From: Micractinium sp. NFX-FRZ
Taxonomy: Eukaryota; Chlorophyta; Trebouxiophyceae; Chlorellales; Chlorellaceae
DNA: 64,000 nt
Direction of reading: 5' to 3'
Assembly: GCA_029339195.1 (NCBI GenBank)
Contig: JAPTJF010000260.1
Span: 1-64,000, forward strand
Shown here piece by piece: positions 48,824 to 60,248 of the stretch. A model generated the notes under the pieces. That model saw only the letters and a program-made list of their open reading frames with translations. It did no database searches and was not told the origin of the DNA. Position 1 is the stretch's first letter. Every line of letters begins with the position of its first letter. The position numbers were made by a program, and so were the translations under genes.

Positions 48824-49078
48824 ATGTATGCCGAGCAGCGGGCGCAGGATTTGCAGCGGGGCAACAGTGCGGCTGAGCAGCGGCCAGAGTTGAGACAAGT
48901 GCTTGCAGAGGCTAAGCTTCAGCAGGCAGAGCAGGGCAGAGGTTTGGCAGAGCAGCAGGCAGAGCTGCTGAAGATGCGGCTGCAAGTTGCGGAGCTGGAG
49001 AAAGAAGCAGTTGAGCGGCGGGCACAGCTGGCAAAGAGCATTGTACAGGCTGCCTGTTTCTGTCAGTGTTTGATGTAA
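48824..49078 (+). CDS. possible small coiled-coil protein or gene remnant
   Basis: An 84-codon frame on the plus strand. From about residue 20 to 70 it has a regular Glu/Gln/Leu/Arg heptad pattern (LLKMRLQVAELEKEAVERRA), typical of a coiled coil and unlike a random GC-rich frame. It has no splice partner that I can see, and it lies where 3' and 5' flanks of two minus-strand genes meet. It may be a fragment of an older gene. Confidence 0.25.
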   Translation: MYAEQRAQDLQRGNSAAEQRPELRQVLAEAKLQQAEQGRGLAEQQAELLKMRLQVAELEKEAVERRAQLAKSIVQAACFCQCLM

Positions 49079-49100
49079 CACGCCCCTCGCTGTTTTGGCT

Positions 49101-49105
49101 TTACA
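49101..49105 (-). terminator. putative TGTAA polyadenylation signal
   Basis: TTACA on the plus strand lies 146 bases past the stop of the F-box/LRR gene. Confidence 0.45.
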
Positions 49106-49250
49106 CACTTGGTTGAACAGCGGCACAGAGCCTTCAAAGCAGTGGGCAGTATCATGCAAACGGTGCGTGCAAGAAAGCACGGTGGGGTGGCCGGCTAGCC
49201 ACGGCTGTTGAAAAGCTGCTGGCCGGGGCGGCAGAGCGCGCGAGGGCTGC

Positions 49251-51301
49251 TCATGCTGCCCACAGGTCCAGCTGGACGCCCTCATAGCCCGCTGCTATCA
49301 CAGGCGGGATGCGCACGCCAGGCAGCCTGGCGGCAGCCTGGGACAGCAGGCGCAGCGCCGGACTGGGCATGGGCTGCAGCTCGGCGGCAATGCCAGGTGC
49401 AGGCTGGAAGTTGAAGAACTGGAGGGTGCTGAGGTGAGGCATGGCTGCCAAGTGGTCCATCAGCTGGGGCAGCAGGCGCCTGTGCAATGGCGCCTGCTGC
49501 TGGGGCACGCCTTGCCTGTACGGTGGCCCGTTTGCGACGACACGCAGCTGGCGGAGCTGGCTGCACCCAGCCAGCATGTCGGGCGAGTCGCACAGCGCAG
49601 GCCAGTCGCACACCAGGGTGTGCAGGTGCTTCAGGTGGGGCGCTGCTGCCGCCGGCAGCTGGCTGGCAGCGCCGCACTGCACCTCTAGGCTGCGCAGGTG
49701 CTGGGGGGCAGGCTGCCAGGCCTGCCAGAAGCGTTGCTGATGCTCGCCAGGTGCCAGGGCCCAGTTGGAAGCCGCCAGAGACAGAGCTTCAAGCTGGGGC
49801 AGCTGGGAGAGCGCCTGCCCCAGCTCCTCTGCCACTGCTGAGCTCGCCCCCTCACTCAGCCCCGCGATGAGCAGCCGCCTCAGCTGAGTAAGCGCACCGA
49901 TCTGGGGCGGCACCACCTGCTTGTGCGAGTGCAGCTGCAGGCACGCAAGGCACTGGGGTTGGATGACATTAGCGCAGCTCGCAGCAACAATGCTTCGAGT
50001 CAAGGCATGCTGGGCTGGAGGCACCGTCAGAACAGGGCAGACAGGCAGGCAGGCAGGCTGGCTGGCTAACAGGAGCAGCACCCATGGCGCACCTGCAGCT
50101 CCTCGAGCCTGTCTGCGCATTCGGTCAGGAGCGAGTAGTCCTCCGCCGCCTCCACGGGCGGGAACTGAAGGTTGCATACCACCAGCCGGCGCAGGCGGGG
50201 CAAGCTTGCCAGCGCGCCAGGGTGCAGCTGCATGTCGGACTGCGAGAGGTCCAGGCTGGCGAGGCTGCTGCTGGCCAGGTGCCAGTCGCGCAGGAGCTCC
50301 AGAACCAACCCACCGCCCTCGTAATACGCCATGTTGGCCCTGAGGTTGAGGCTGCGCAGCGCTGGCAGGTGGCGCAGCACGTGCGGCGCCAACACCACAT
50401 GCGGTGCCACAACCTCCAGGTGCTGCAACTGGCGGCACGGCAGCAGCCAGGCACCCAGATCGGGCAGGCAAAGGTCCTCGATGGCTTCCGTGATTGGGTC
50501 AATGACACTGATGCCTGGGAAGTCCTGCAGGCAGAGAGCAGCAGGTGCGCCAGGGGGGCGCCCAGGCAGGGTGGCCAGGTAAGCAAGCCACGCAGCTTGG
50601 CAGGTGGGGAGTGTGGGCTGCTGGCTCATTAGGTTCTCGACCTTCATGCAGTATGGGCAGCACATCTTGCTGCAGGCGGGGGGCAGGGTGGCACATGCTG
50701 CTGTAGGTTCTTTACGTTCTGAATAATCTAACAGGCATTTGACACCGGCAGCACACCAGTGGTTAGCTCCGAGCATGAACAGCGTGCAGGGGTGAGCAGC
50801 AGCCCTCCCAGCACACCTGCACGATCGCCAGCTGCTGCAGCCGCGGTGAACAGTGCGACACCACTGCGCCCAGGCTGATCCAGGAGTGAGCTAGCGTGGC
50901 CAGCGTCACCCCTACAGAGTCCACATCCAGGCGCAGGTGCAGGCGCAGCTGCCGCGGAGGCGCGGCGCGGGAGCAGAGCCAGGACAGCAGGGAGCTGAAG
51001 CACCGAGACTGCACGACTGTGTCGCAGCTTCCAGCCCAGCTGACGGCCTCCCACAGCACAGAGCTGCTGCGGCTGACATCCCGCCAGCGCCGGCACACGT
51101 GTTCAACCACCGGCCTGCAGGCGGCGGCGGCGAGGCAGGATATGCATCTGAGGTGAGGGGCAGGCGCCATCTGCAGTCGAAGCTTCCCGTCGTTGCTGCC
51201 ACCGGGCGGTTCGGCCGGCATACTCGCCTGGCGGGCGGCTCGATCGCCAAAAACACGACCTCCAGCAGGCTGTCCTGGAGGGCGGCGATGGTGGCAGCCA
51301 T
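49251..51301 (-). CDS. F-box/leucine-rich repeat protein
   Basis: Four minus-strand exons, 51301..51224, 51170..50817, 50524..50093 and 49952..49251, all in phase, give 521 residues. The N-terminus reads as a divergent F-box: DSLLEVVFLAIEPPARR, then CRPVVEHVCRRWRDVSRSSSVLWEAVSW. The second half of that is the classic CRRWRDVxRSSxLW pattern. Leucine-rich segments follow from about residue 150 (LRHLPALRSLNLR, SSLASLDLSQSD, LASLPRLRRLVVCNL, LSQLPQLEALSLAAS, PQHLRSLEVQC, HLKHLHTLVCD, HLSTLQFFNFQ). The expected role is substrate selection in an SCF ubiquitin ligase. The substrate cannot be told. Intron 1 is very short (53 bases). Confidence 0.85.
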
Positions 51302-52025
51302 ATCGAAGTTGATGTGTCTGCCCTCAGCTAATAATGAACGGTTCGACGGTTGCAGTGCTCTCTGGATGGCAATTCAGCGCAGCATGCCAAGCACGACCGC
51401 TCCCGCCACACCCGCTCCCGCGCTCTGTTGGCTCATGGGCAGGCCACAAGCTAGTCATGTGCTGGAGCTCTGTATATGCAGTTCTCGGCCGAACAGAATG
51501 CGAGGACATCTTTGATTGACGTTGCTGAGCTTCCACCGTCACGGCAAGCGGCACGTGGGGAAGGTGTGGACTCCAACGGCCTCCTCCCACGCCGCTGCCC
51601 ATTGTGCTCATGCTAGCGGAGGCTTACGCCGGCGGCGCCGGCTGATGCTAGCGGCAGCACCGCTTCCCAAGGCGAAGCGGCGCTGTCACGCCGTTTGGCC
51701 ACTCCGACTGGGGCCGCCGCCCGTGGCGCCCAACATACATGCTTGCATCGACATTGAACAGCCGCAATGAGTTCAAGGGCCGATGTGCCAATGAGCATCT
51801 CCTGCCTGGAGGGTTGTACTGGCGTGAACTCGGCCTGAAGTCCCTCTTCCTGGCCATGCCACGCTCCATGTCCCCGCCCCGTGCAATCACAACTACGCAT
51901 CAAGGCCTGTGATTTCAAGCGAGGCCGACGGGCCGCATATTGGACAGCAGCAAAATATCACTGCCCATTTCCCCCGCCATTCCGCCCTGCCGCCCGCCAG
52001 CCCAGCCCGCAGTGCAACCAGCGAG
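51302..52025. promoter_or_regulatory. divergent intergenic region
   Basis: 724 bases between the starts of the F-box/LRR gene (-) and the cyclin gene (+). Both promoters should lie here. No gene is seen. ATGCTAGCGG is directly repeated around 51611 and 51643, flanking a GC-rich palindrome. Confidence 0.4.
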
Positions 52026-54007
52026 ATGCTGGCCGCACACGACGTCTTGCGGCTGTGCGGCGCACATGGCGGAGGAGGGAGTGAAGAGTCGTGGGAGGAG
52101 TTTGGCGAAACTCCGGGCAACGAGGTGCGCTTGATCTCGCGAAGCGAGGGTTGCGGAGCGAGGCACACCGTTGGGAGGGGGCCACATGCTATCAGCGTCT
52201 TGCCGTCTCCCACACCTTTGGGGGGGCATTGTGTTGTTGTGCCCACACCTTTGCCGTGCCGCTCCGCCGGCCTGCATGAGGGCGCACTGAATTTGCCCTG
52301 CAAGCCACTGCTGCAGACGGCCACCATCGGCTGATTGCCGACCGCATTGGTATTCGCACACTCACCGCCGCCGCACGCCCGCTTCACACCCGCCTCTGCG
52401 CCGCATTTGAAATGCTGCCTGCCTGCCTGCCTGCCTGCCTGCAGGACCGCGCCACTCGTCCCAAGCGCCAGCGCCTGCCGCCGAGCGCCAGCAGCATCAG
52501 CAGCAGCCCAAGCAGCAGTGACGACAACAGTGAGCAGTACGTGCGGTGCGCGCCCACCGCCGGCGCCGCATGCACGGCCGCACCGCCGCCCCCCGCTGCA
52601 GCACCCGCAGGAGAGGCTCACCCCGGGGGCACCCCTTGGCAGGCGTCCCTGCTCTACGGCTATGTGCAGAAGTGCCTGGAAGCTCTGGTGAACCTGCACC
52701 CCGTGTGTGCAGCCATCCACGACGCCAAGGCGGCTGAGCTGGCATGCGCCATCTTCAGGTGTGTGTGCCGGCACGTGCAGAGAGGCATGAGGGTAGGGTG
52801 CCCCGTTGCTGGTCAGGCCCACGCCGGCTACCGCGCACACGCCGCTGCCCACCCTTGCGCCTGCCCCCCTCCTGTTCTGCTGCAGGCACTCGTACCTGCG
52901 GCGCAGCCCGGCGGGGCGGGCCGCGATCGAGGGCGAGCACATTGTGGCCCAAGCCATGCTGGCGGCCAGCTTCTGGCTGGCTCTCAAGTTTGTGGCCACC
53001 CGCAGCACCACCCCTGACGCCCAGCTGCTGCACCGAATCACCGGTGAGGAAGGCATCACCATAGTAGGGCTGGCATGGCTTGGCTTGGCTGGCGGCACAG
53101 CTTGTGCCACCAGGGCATGCACATTGCCACCGTGACCGCGCGTCCACCACCTCCACACAGTGCTCCAACCGCGCTGTGCACGTTCTCGGTGCAGCCTCTG
53201 CCTGGCCTGCAACCACACAGATGTGTTGCCCACCCTGCCGCTGCCCACGCCCCTCCTGCCGACCCACCAGTCCTCCCTCCTCCCCACCTCCCCGCCCTCC
53301 CCGCCTGCAGGCGTCCCCTCCGCCTTTTTGCGCCAGCAGGAGCGCGAGATCCTGGCCACCTTGAACTGGGACCTGATGACCCCCGCCCGAGAGGTGAGCT
53401 GCGGGAGCGGCTGCGCAGGGGGCCACACGCAGCTGACAGCGGGGAGGGAGCCGCCGTGCATCACAGGCCAGCATCGCAGCGCGGCAGGGGGGCGCATGTG
53501 CAAGCATGCAGCGGGGGTGGGCGCGCTGCTTCTTGGCCGGCCAGCCGAGCACAGGGATTGGCTGCACTCTGCCGCCCCAGCCGGTGCTGTGTGTGCTGCT
53601 GCCCTGCACGGCACGGAACGCTGCACACTGCCCCACCTTCCGAGCAGCTGCCTCCAACTGTGTGCGCCGCTGTCCATGCTGTGCAGGTGGGCGCTGTGGG
53701 CGCTGTGGACGTCCTGACCGACTCAGTCAGCCAGGAGCAGCAGGCACAGCTGGCCCTGCTGGCGCTGCACTCGCTGCCGCCTCTCGCAACAGCACACGCG
53801 GAAGTGCAGCAGGCACCCAGTCTGGCACCCTGCCAGCCCCACGAGCCCGCCCCCGCTGCCCTGCCGCCTGCCGCCGCTGCAGCAGTGACCAGCAGCAGCC
53901 AGCAGCAGCGTTCCCTCACCTCAGTCCCCCTGGCACTGCTGCTGGCCGGCAGCGGGCCCGGCAGGGCGCAGCCTGGTAACCTGCTGGGTGCGCCGCTGCC
54001 GCGGTAA
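52026..54007 (+). CDS. divergent cyclin-box protein
   Basis: Five in-phase exons, 52026..52124, 52445..52758, 52886..53043, 53311..53393 and 53687..54007, give 324 residues. The front is acidic and Ser/Pro-rich, with KRQR-type basic residues at about 38-42. A single cyclin box spans about 90-217: LLYGYVQKCLEALVNLHP, AAELACAIFRHSYLRR, EHIVAQAMLAASFWLALKFV (cf. ASK(F)), LLHRITGVPSAFLRQQEREIL, LNWDLMTPAREV. The MRAIL motif is absent. The tail is Ala/Gln-rich. The kinase partner is unknown. CDK10 in the same window is one candidate but nothing here proves it. The stop TAA overlaps a GTAAGC donor, so a further exon (from about 54050) is possible. Confidence 0.8.
52416..52442 (+). repeat. (TGCC)n run forming an intron pyrimidine tract
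   Basis: About six CTGC/CTGC units run straight into the acceptor of cyclin exon 2 (CTGCCTGCAG). Confidence 0.85.
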
Positions 54008-56328
54008 GCGGCTGTGCTGCAGCCTGCCTGCCTGCCTGCTTCAACAGCGGCATGCTTGGCACCACGCGTGGCGGCATGCCTGCATCTGGCGTCCGGAGGA
54101 GGCGCCCACGGCTGCAAGACTGCCAGCCTGCTGCTGCCCACCGTCAACACCGCGGGCCTGCCTGTCGGCCCGGCCCTCCAGAGCGCACCGCCTGCCCCCT
54201 GAGCAGGCAAGCAAACGTATCGTAACCCCCACCCCCCCGCAACATCCTGAGCACGAGACCCAACGCCCGGAGCACCAGACCCCCGCAACGTCCTGAGCAT
54301 GGGACCCAACGTCCCGCGTGTCACATGCACCGGTTTTGCCCCACCTCCTGCCTCGTCCCTGACACACCAAAGCCTTGGCAATGAAGGGACGGGCCGGTGC
54401 TTGTATGCCATCCCCCTCTCTCTCCCTCCAATCTTTTTTGCCCAAGAACTGATCAACCCCCCCTCCCGGTGAGATGGCTCCCCTAGTAGACTTGACTCGA
54501 CTTGATAGGCAGCCCGCATTACGCACAAGAGGCAGCGCCCCCTTTGATCCATCTTTGTTGTCATCCCATCCTCCTCTTCTGGAGAGAGAACGCCCGTATT
54601 GGAGCACTCCCAGCACTCCCATCCCGCTCCCCGGCAAGCCCGCCCCCTGCCCTTCCATCACTGCTCAGTCCCCCTTTCATGTCTTCCCGATCCAAGGCTG
54701 CCACCGAGCGCTGTCACACTGGGATTGCTCATTCCTGCCTTTCCTGCCTTTCCTGCCGTTCTGCCTATCTGCTGCCAGCACTATGGGGGGCTCCCCACCA
54801 CCCCGGTGTGGCCCCGCCACCACCACCCAAGCTTAACCCCCGCCTACACCACTATGTATGCCCCACTCACCCCACTGTGTGGGGACTCACCATAGTATGT
54901 GGGCCAGGTCCCCATACCCGAGCGTGTCCCCACCCACCCCGCTTTCTGTGCCGCCATTCCCCGCTACGTCCCTCCCCACCCCCCCACCCACACACCCCCA
55001 CGCACACACACACACACACACATGCAACTTTGGGCCCCTCCCCTCCCCTCGACAGGGGCCCAACACCCGCCGCACCAAGAGAGAGACTCCACCCCGATAT
55101 GACGCTGACAAGCGCCGCACAATGGGGACCCCTCTGCCCCTCCGCCATGGGCCCAACACCTGCCCACACTATGGGAACCGCCACGTCCCGCTACGGCGAC
55201 ACCACCCGCCAGCACTTTGGGAGCCCCCACTTCGGCCCTGCAACAGCCCGGCCCTCCCCCATGCGGGGCGCCCAACACACACACACCCTGCGGTGCAACA
55301 GCGTGCCACAACCCTGCAACTAAATGCATCACCCAATGCGCCGCTCCCATCTGGCTGTCCCCGTGCATGCCTGCACTACTGCTCTGCAGTGCCTGCTGTA
55401 CCGCCCATGTGCACCGCGACATGGTACAGCTCCCCACCCCGCGTGTGCTGCACCACTGGCATGCACCACGTCCTCAGAGCGCCCATGTGTTCTGTGCACT
55501 GCTACCCGCTGCTTCCTTCCCGCACCCTTGAGAGCTGCACGCTGCTTCCTTCCCGCTGCTTCCTTCGTCTCTTCCCGTCCCACCACCCATAACCCCCACA
55601 TTACGTATGGCTCCATCCATGTATTCATCTCTCCTCTCCCTCCCGTGCATCCCGCAAGCCGCGGCGCCCGCCGGGCACCCCAACGCCCCAGCCCTGGGCC
55701 AGCTCCATTTTCTGGGTACAGTAGTAGTACGTTTGAGAGAGTATGAGGCAGAAGCAGTGTAATCAGCCCTGCAAGGCCGCGCATTTGGTACCAGGCAGGG
55801 CGACAGAAGGCGCAGCAGGTGTGCACACCAGGCAGGGACGCCAGGTGTATTCAAAAGGTCTTATTTTTTGATACCAGGCAGCAGGCGTGCGACAGTCCCT
55901 TCACGTGGCAACGTCCGGCCCTGCTGGGCAGCTGGCACAACAACCAGAGACATGCCAGTGGGGAGGGTCACCTGCGCTGCCTGGCGTCGCTGCCCCTGGT
56001 GCATGCTGCAACAGTGTCGACAGCACCTCGTGTATGTGCGCCGCCCTTCCCTCCGGCCCTGAAACAAACCCTGTGCCCATCGCGCTCATGTGCCAGCTTG
56101 GATCACAGTAGTGTTGAAACAGAGCTTGGAGAGCAAGGTGGGCAAATGCTTGAATAGCAAACAACATCATATACATTACGTCCAAGTAGTGCCAGGAGGC
56201 TGCATGGCGCGGGCCAGGCCAGAGCCACCAGCGGCGAAAAGCACTTTGCGCCTGTCCACAGCTGCCTGCCTGGCCAGCAGCACTGTGTGCCAGCCTGGCA
56301 TGAGGTCGCGTGCCAGCCTGGCGCCAGG
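54008..56328. other. 2.3-kb region without a recognisable gene
   Basis: Plus strand C-rich and poor in conserved-looking frames. It has short tandem repeats (for example AGACCCAACG...CGCAACRTCCTGAGCA units at about 54235-54315), a (CA)n microsatellite at about 54998-55023, and CCACCCC-rich stretches that make long open frames of Pro/His composition in several phases. I see no splice-linked protein. TGTAA at 55757-55761 could serve a longer cyclin transcript. Confidence 0.5.
54998..55023. repeat. (CA)n microsatellite
   Basis: CACGCACACACACACACACACACATG lies in the gene-poor region. Confidence 0.9.
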
Positions 56329-59300
56329 TCAGAGGCCCAGCTTGAGGTCGGGCACAATCGTGCCCTTCCGGATCTGCCCGCTGTCCACGATCTGGGCGCC
56401 GTCCGCCTGGGTGGCCGTATTGTCCGGCTTGCCCTTGGACAGCGCGTTGATGGCATCCACCACATTCAGGCCGGACACCACCTGGCCTGCAGGGGAAACG
56501 TGTAGATAAAACATAGATGCTCTGTTAGTTTGAGGGAGGCACACCCATGGATGGAGCATAGAAAGCAAGATGCCCCGTGCACGCCAAGATTCCAACTGCC
56601 CTGCCACAGGGGATTGAGTGCAGCGCAGCACTGCACCACAACCCTCCAAGCCCAGCAGCTCATCACGCAGGGCAGCACAGCATTGACCCCCACCCACCAA
56701 AGATGGTGTAGCTGCCATCCAAGTGGTGCGCTGGCCCCATCATGATGGAGAAGTGGGCAGTGTTGGTGTCGTGGCCCATGTTGGCCTGCGGGGCGGGAGG
56801 GCAAGAGCCATGTTTTCAGTTGTTTGCAGTTTGTGCGGCGATCGAGAAAGGTGTTTGTGGGCGGGAAGGGGGGCAGGGGGTGGGGGTGCAGCGGCATCAT
56901 GTTACGGTGGCTCAGGCCACAAGAGGATCCAAATGGTGGCGCCGAGTGGCACAACCTGTACGCTGGCGGGCAAGGCAGCACCCCGTGCACGCACCAACCA
57001 CCGCCCACCAGCCCGCACCACCCCATCTGCCCCCCCACCATGGACAGCAGCCCCTTGCGCTCGTGCCGCAGCTCCAGGCCGCCTGGGTCGTCCTTGAACT
57101 GCAGGCAGGCACGAGACTTAAGGCTACAGCGCGAGTTGTTGACAGCGGGGCTAGGGTTTCAACTGTACTGCTGGTTGATTCAGCTGGTACATGCCGCCTG
57201 GGCCGTCCTTGAACTGCAGGCAGGCGAAGTTTAGGGTTGAGCACTGTTTTGGTTGAGGGCTGTTTACAGGCGGGGGCGGGGGTGCGACTGCGTTTGATTG
57301 ATTCATCCAGTGCATGCCGCAGATTCAGGCTGCCTGGGCTATTGCATCAGGGTTTTAGGGTTTGGGGTTTTAAGGGTTTAGTGCTCCTGCAACCGAGGCC
57401 ACCTGCCCCTCAAACATGCTCCTGGATCAGCTCACACCCTCTGTCACGCTGGCGGCTCTGCTCTGCACTGCACCACCGGCACCCCCCAACACAGGCCCAC
57501 CACAAACCATGCACCCAGCCTCACCTGCCCCCCGAACACCGACTCCGTCTCCACGCCAGTCTGGTCGATGAACTGGTCGATGATGCGGTAGAAAAAGGCG
57601 CCTTTGAAGTGGCGCTTCTTGCCCCGCCCCTCCCGCCCCTCCTCGTCGGGCACGCTGCCAGACTCCCCAGTGCACAGCTGCCTGCAGGGTGAGTTTGTGG
57701 GTGGCGGGGGTGTGGCATGTTTAGGCACGCTGTCCGGCTGCACCGTGCTGCCAGCAGGGTGAGGGTGGGTGAGTGGAGGCACGGAGCGACGTGTGCAGGG
57801 GACAAGACCTTGAATGCCTAACACATCCGTGCGCTGCTGCCGGCAGGGGGAGGGTGTGGGTGGGTGTGGGTAGGTGTGGGTAGATGGGGGTTGTTTAGGC
57901 ACTTTTCTGGCCACCCAGTGCACAGCGCCTGGGGGCTGCCCGCTGCTTGCACGGGAACCCGAGGCGGCGGCGGCAGCAGCAGAAAGCAGGGGTAGCAGCA
58001 GCAGCGCCCGCTTCCCTGCCGTGACTGTGCCCGCACGCACCTGAAGTTTTCTGCAGCGCGTGGGGAGATGTCGGAGAAGAGCACCATCTCGATGCGCCCC
58101 ACCGGCTTCTTCTTGATCTCGACATCCAAAAACACCAGCTGCAGGGGGGGCAGGCTCCCAATGTAAGCAATGGAAGCGCTGTGCGTGATGTGTTGCTGGG
58201 GTGATTGCGGCCCAGGCTTGCTTCTCGATGTCAGCAACAAAATACACCAGCTGCACACAGGAAGAGGCAGTGGACACCAGCTCGATGTGAACCCCAACAT
58301 GCGCCTGGCGCTAGCTGCCGGTGCCCCTCCGGCAGGCTGCCATTGGCAGGCAGCCTGTCTCAGGCACGCCTCCTCCCCTGCCCGCCAACCACCTCGCTGT
58401 CCACACATACAGTAGCTCCAACTCAGCAGCCCCTCCTCACCGGCAGGCTCTCGTTGGCCCGCAGCTTCCCCAGGTAAGCCTCCTCCCCGTGCTGCACCTC
58501 CTCAAAGTGTTTGAGCGCTGCCGCCTTCTCCGCCTCCGTGTAAATGGCTCCCGACACCCAGCCGCTGCCTGCATGCGACCGGCCAGGGGTGCAGGGGGTG
58601 GGGCATGAAAGCAGCAGTCAGCTCAGGCTGCAGGTTCTGGCCGCGTGGGCTATAGCGCTGGGTGTGGGTTGATGCTCCATGGTGTGACCGGGGGTGTGTG
58701 TGCAATTGTCAGCTTTGCATGGTATGCCTCACACCACAACCTCAGAAGATTCATGCAGTGCAGCAGTGCTGACCTGGCGCCCGCCTGGCCTTGGGCTCCA
58801 GAGGGTAAAGGTGCTTCTTGCCCTTAAGCCAGCACTCCTGAAGAAGACAGGGCGGGAAAGGGACAGGGCAGCGTGGTGGTGCCAGCCGCACTTTATGGGC
58901 AGCGTGCATCCATGGAATGGGTGGGGCAGGTGACAGTACCTGCTGCGCATGCACAAGTCAACGCGGTGGCTGCCCCTCCCACTGCCGCCACTCCAGCAAG
59001 CCTAGTCCCCGTCTCATGGCACGGCTGCGATCCCTGCCCTGCCTGGCAGCAGCAGCGCAATTGCTGTGCCCTCAAGCGCACGGCATGCTGCCCACTCCCA
59101 GCCGCACAGAACGCAGCCCTCCCTCCTTGCTGTTGCACGGCGCAGCACAGCACAGCACAGCAGTGCTGCGCAACACACACAGGCATGCCCTCCCACACAC
59201 CTGCATACTCTCGACCGGCACCACCCTGCACCCAGCACCCAGCACCCACCTTGTGCGTCCGGTTGCCGGCGCAGCCCTGCGGGTGGTCGCAGAACACCCA

Positions 59301-59927
59301 GACGTTGCAGTCGGGCGCCTTTTCCTGGCAGGAGGCGCAGCACTCTCCCCAGCTCTCCTTCATGTTGTTGGCTCCCCAACTGATCACCCGCTCCCCCTCG
59401 TACTCAGCATCAGTCTCAGCATGGCAGGCGTCCGCCGCCGCCTGCTGCTCCTGCTGCGCTGCCGCCACCTGCTGCTCCCCTGCCAACGTCTGCTGCGCTG
59501 CTGCTTCCTGTTGCTGCTGCTGCTGCTGCTGCTCGGCGGAGGCCGATGCTGCATCTGTAGCCTCCTCCGTCTGACGGTACCTGCACGGAAGTAGGGGCGC
59601 AAAGCGGATGTAAAGTGGACCAGCATCGCCGGCACTGCGTGGAGGAGCGGCGCGAGGGCGGCGGCGGCGGCGGTAGTGCAGGAAGCGCCCTTGGCAGCCG
59701 CGGCCGTTATCCCCAACTTTCACTGGATTCGCAACACCGCTTGGTGACACTCAAGCTGCACCTAGCAAGGACGCTCACCGGTGCCCGCCCTCGCCTCCCG
59801 CCCGGGCGCCTGAGCTGCGGTGCAAGAAGTAATACAGGTTTGCACCAACAAAAGCGGCTACCGCGATGACCATGAAGGGGCTGCGCCCGCCTCTGCGCCC
59901 TCTTCTGCCCCTCGCAAGCTTCACCAT
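56329..59927 (-). CDS. membrane-anchored PAN/apple-domain cyclophilin
   Basis: Nine minus-strand exons, 59927..59779, 59580..59250, 58837..58774, 58568..58441, 58138..58041, 57681..57525, 57098..57039, 56785..56698 and 56486..56329, all in phase, give 410 residues. A basic start is followed by one membrane helix at 18-35 (signal anchor). A Gln/Ala-rich stem leads to a Cys-rich PAN/apple-like part at about 120-185 (WGECCASCQ, CNVWVFC, GCAGNRTHKECWLKG). The cyclophilin domain is about 225-410: VEIKKKPVGRIEMVLFSD, ISPRAAENFR, FYRIIDQFIDQTG, KGLLSMANMG and YTIFGQVVSGLNVVDAI. Arg, Phe and Gln of the active site are present (289, 294, 297). The CypA Trp121, His126, Phe113 and Gln111 positions read His350, Tyr355, Ser342 and His340. 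A secretory-pathway or Golgi membrane location with the domain in the lumen is likely. Confidence 0.9.
57066..57233 (-). repeat. copy of cyclophilin exon 7 start in the preceding intron
   Basis: The acceptor CCTGCCTGCAG and TTCAAGGACGACCCAGGCGGC (from 57109 down) are copied from about 57227 down as CCTGCCTGCAG and TTCAAGGACGGCCCAGGCGGC. The copy diverges after about 25 exon bases. A weaker third trace is near 57310-57350. Confidence 0.8.
58082..58258 (-). repeat. copy of cyclophilin exon 5 start in the preceding intron
   Basis: The true exon start CTGGTGTTTTTGGATGTCGAGATCAAG (58138 down) is echoed at about 58252 down as CTGGTGTATTTTGTTGCTGACATCGAG, with a TGTGCAG acceptor. The intron between exons 5 and 6 also holds diverged copies of the exon 6 start (about 57760-57725). 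Confidence 0.75.
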
Positions 59928-60248
59928 CCTTGCCCTCAAGGCGCAGAGAGAACGGCCCGAGGCATCGACTCCTCGCCCCGAGCGTCCGATCGCGTTCAAA
60001 CTAGAGCAAGCTCTGCTGTGTGCCTGATCGCAGCTGCCGCCAGGCGGGCCGCCCACCCGCCCGCACGCGTGAACTTCTCCTCACACCGCCCTGTCCTGCC
60101 ACAGCTGTTCAACTCGCGGCATGATTGATACTAGATTTTTACACTGGCGGGTTATGTGGTTGTCAGGCAGAGGGCAGCCCCACTGGTCTGGCACGCTGCC
60201 AGTTGACGCCGCCGTCACAGCAGCGTGCGCTCACTGCTGGTGCGAGCC
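59928..60248. other. intergenic region
   Basis: Cyclophilin promoter and ADF 3' UTR, both genes on the minus strand. TTACA at 60139-60143 is a likely ADF poly(A) signal. Confidence 0.45.
60139..60143 (-). terminator. putative TGTAA polyadenylation signal of the ADF gene
   Basis: TTACA on the plus strand lies 106 bases past the ADF stop. Confidence 0.5.

Larger units (their letters stand above)
48265..49250. other. intergenic region with one doubtful short frame
   Basis: Between the start of the membrane-protein gene and the stop of the F-box/LRR gene. Apart from the coiled-coil frame at 48824-49078 nothing protein-like is seen. TTACA at 49101-49105 probably belongs to the F-box/LRR gene. 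Confidence 0.4.

Noticed and set aside
54014..54202. Additional last exon for the cyclin gene
   Set aside because: The GTAAGC donor over the stop and a CAACAG acceptor allow it, but the phase-matched product (Arg-rich) shows nothing conserved.
54502..55592. Long overlapping open frames rich in Pro and His
   Set aside because: They exist in several phases at once, follow from C-rich composition, and show no splice-linked conserved protein.
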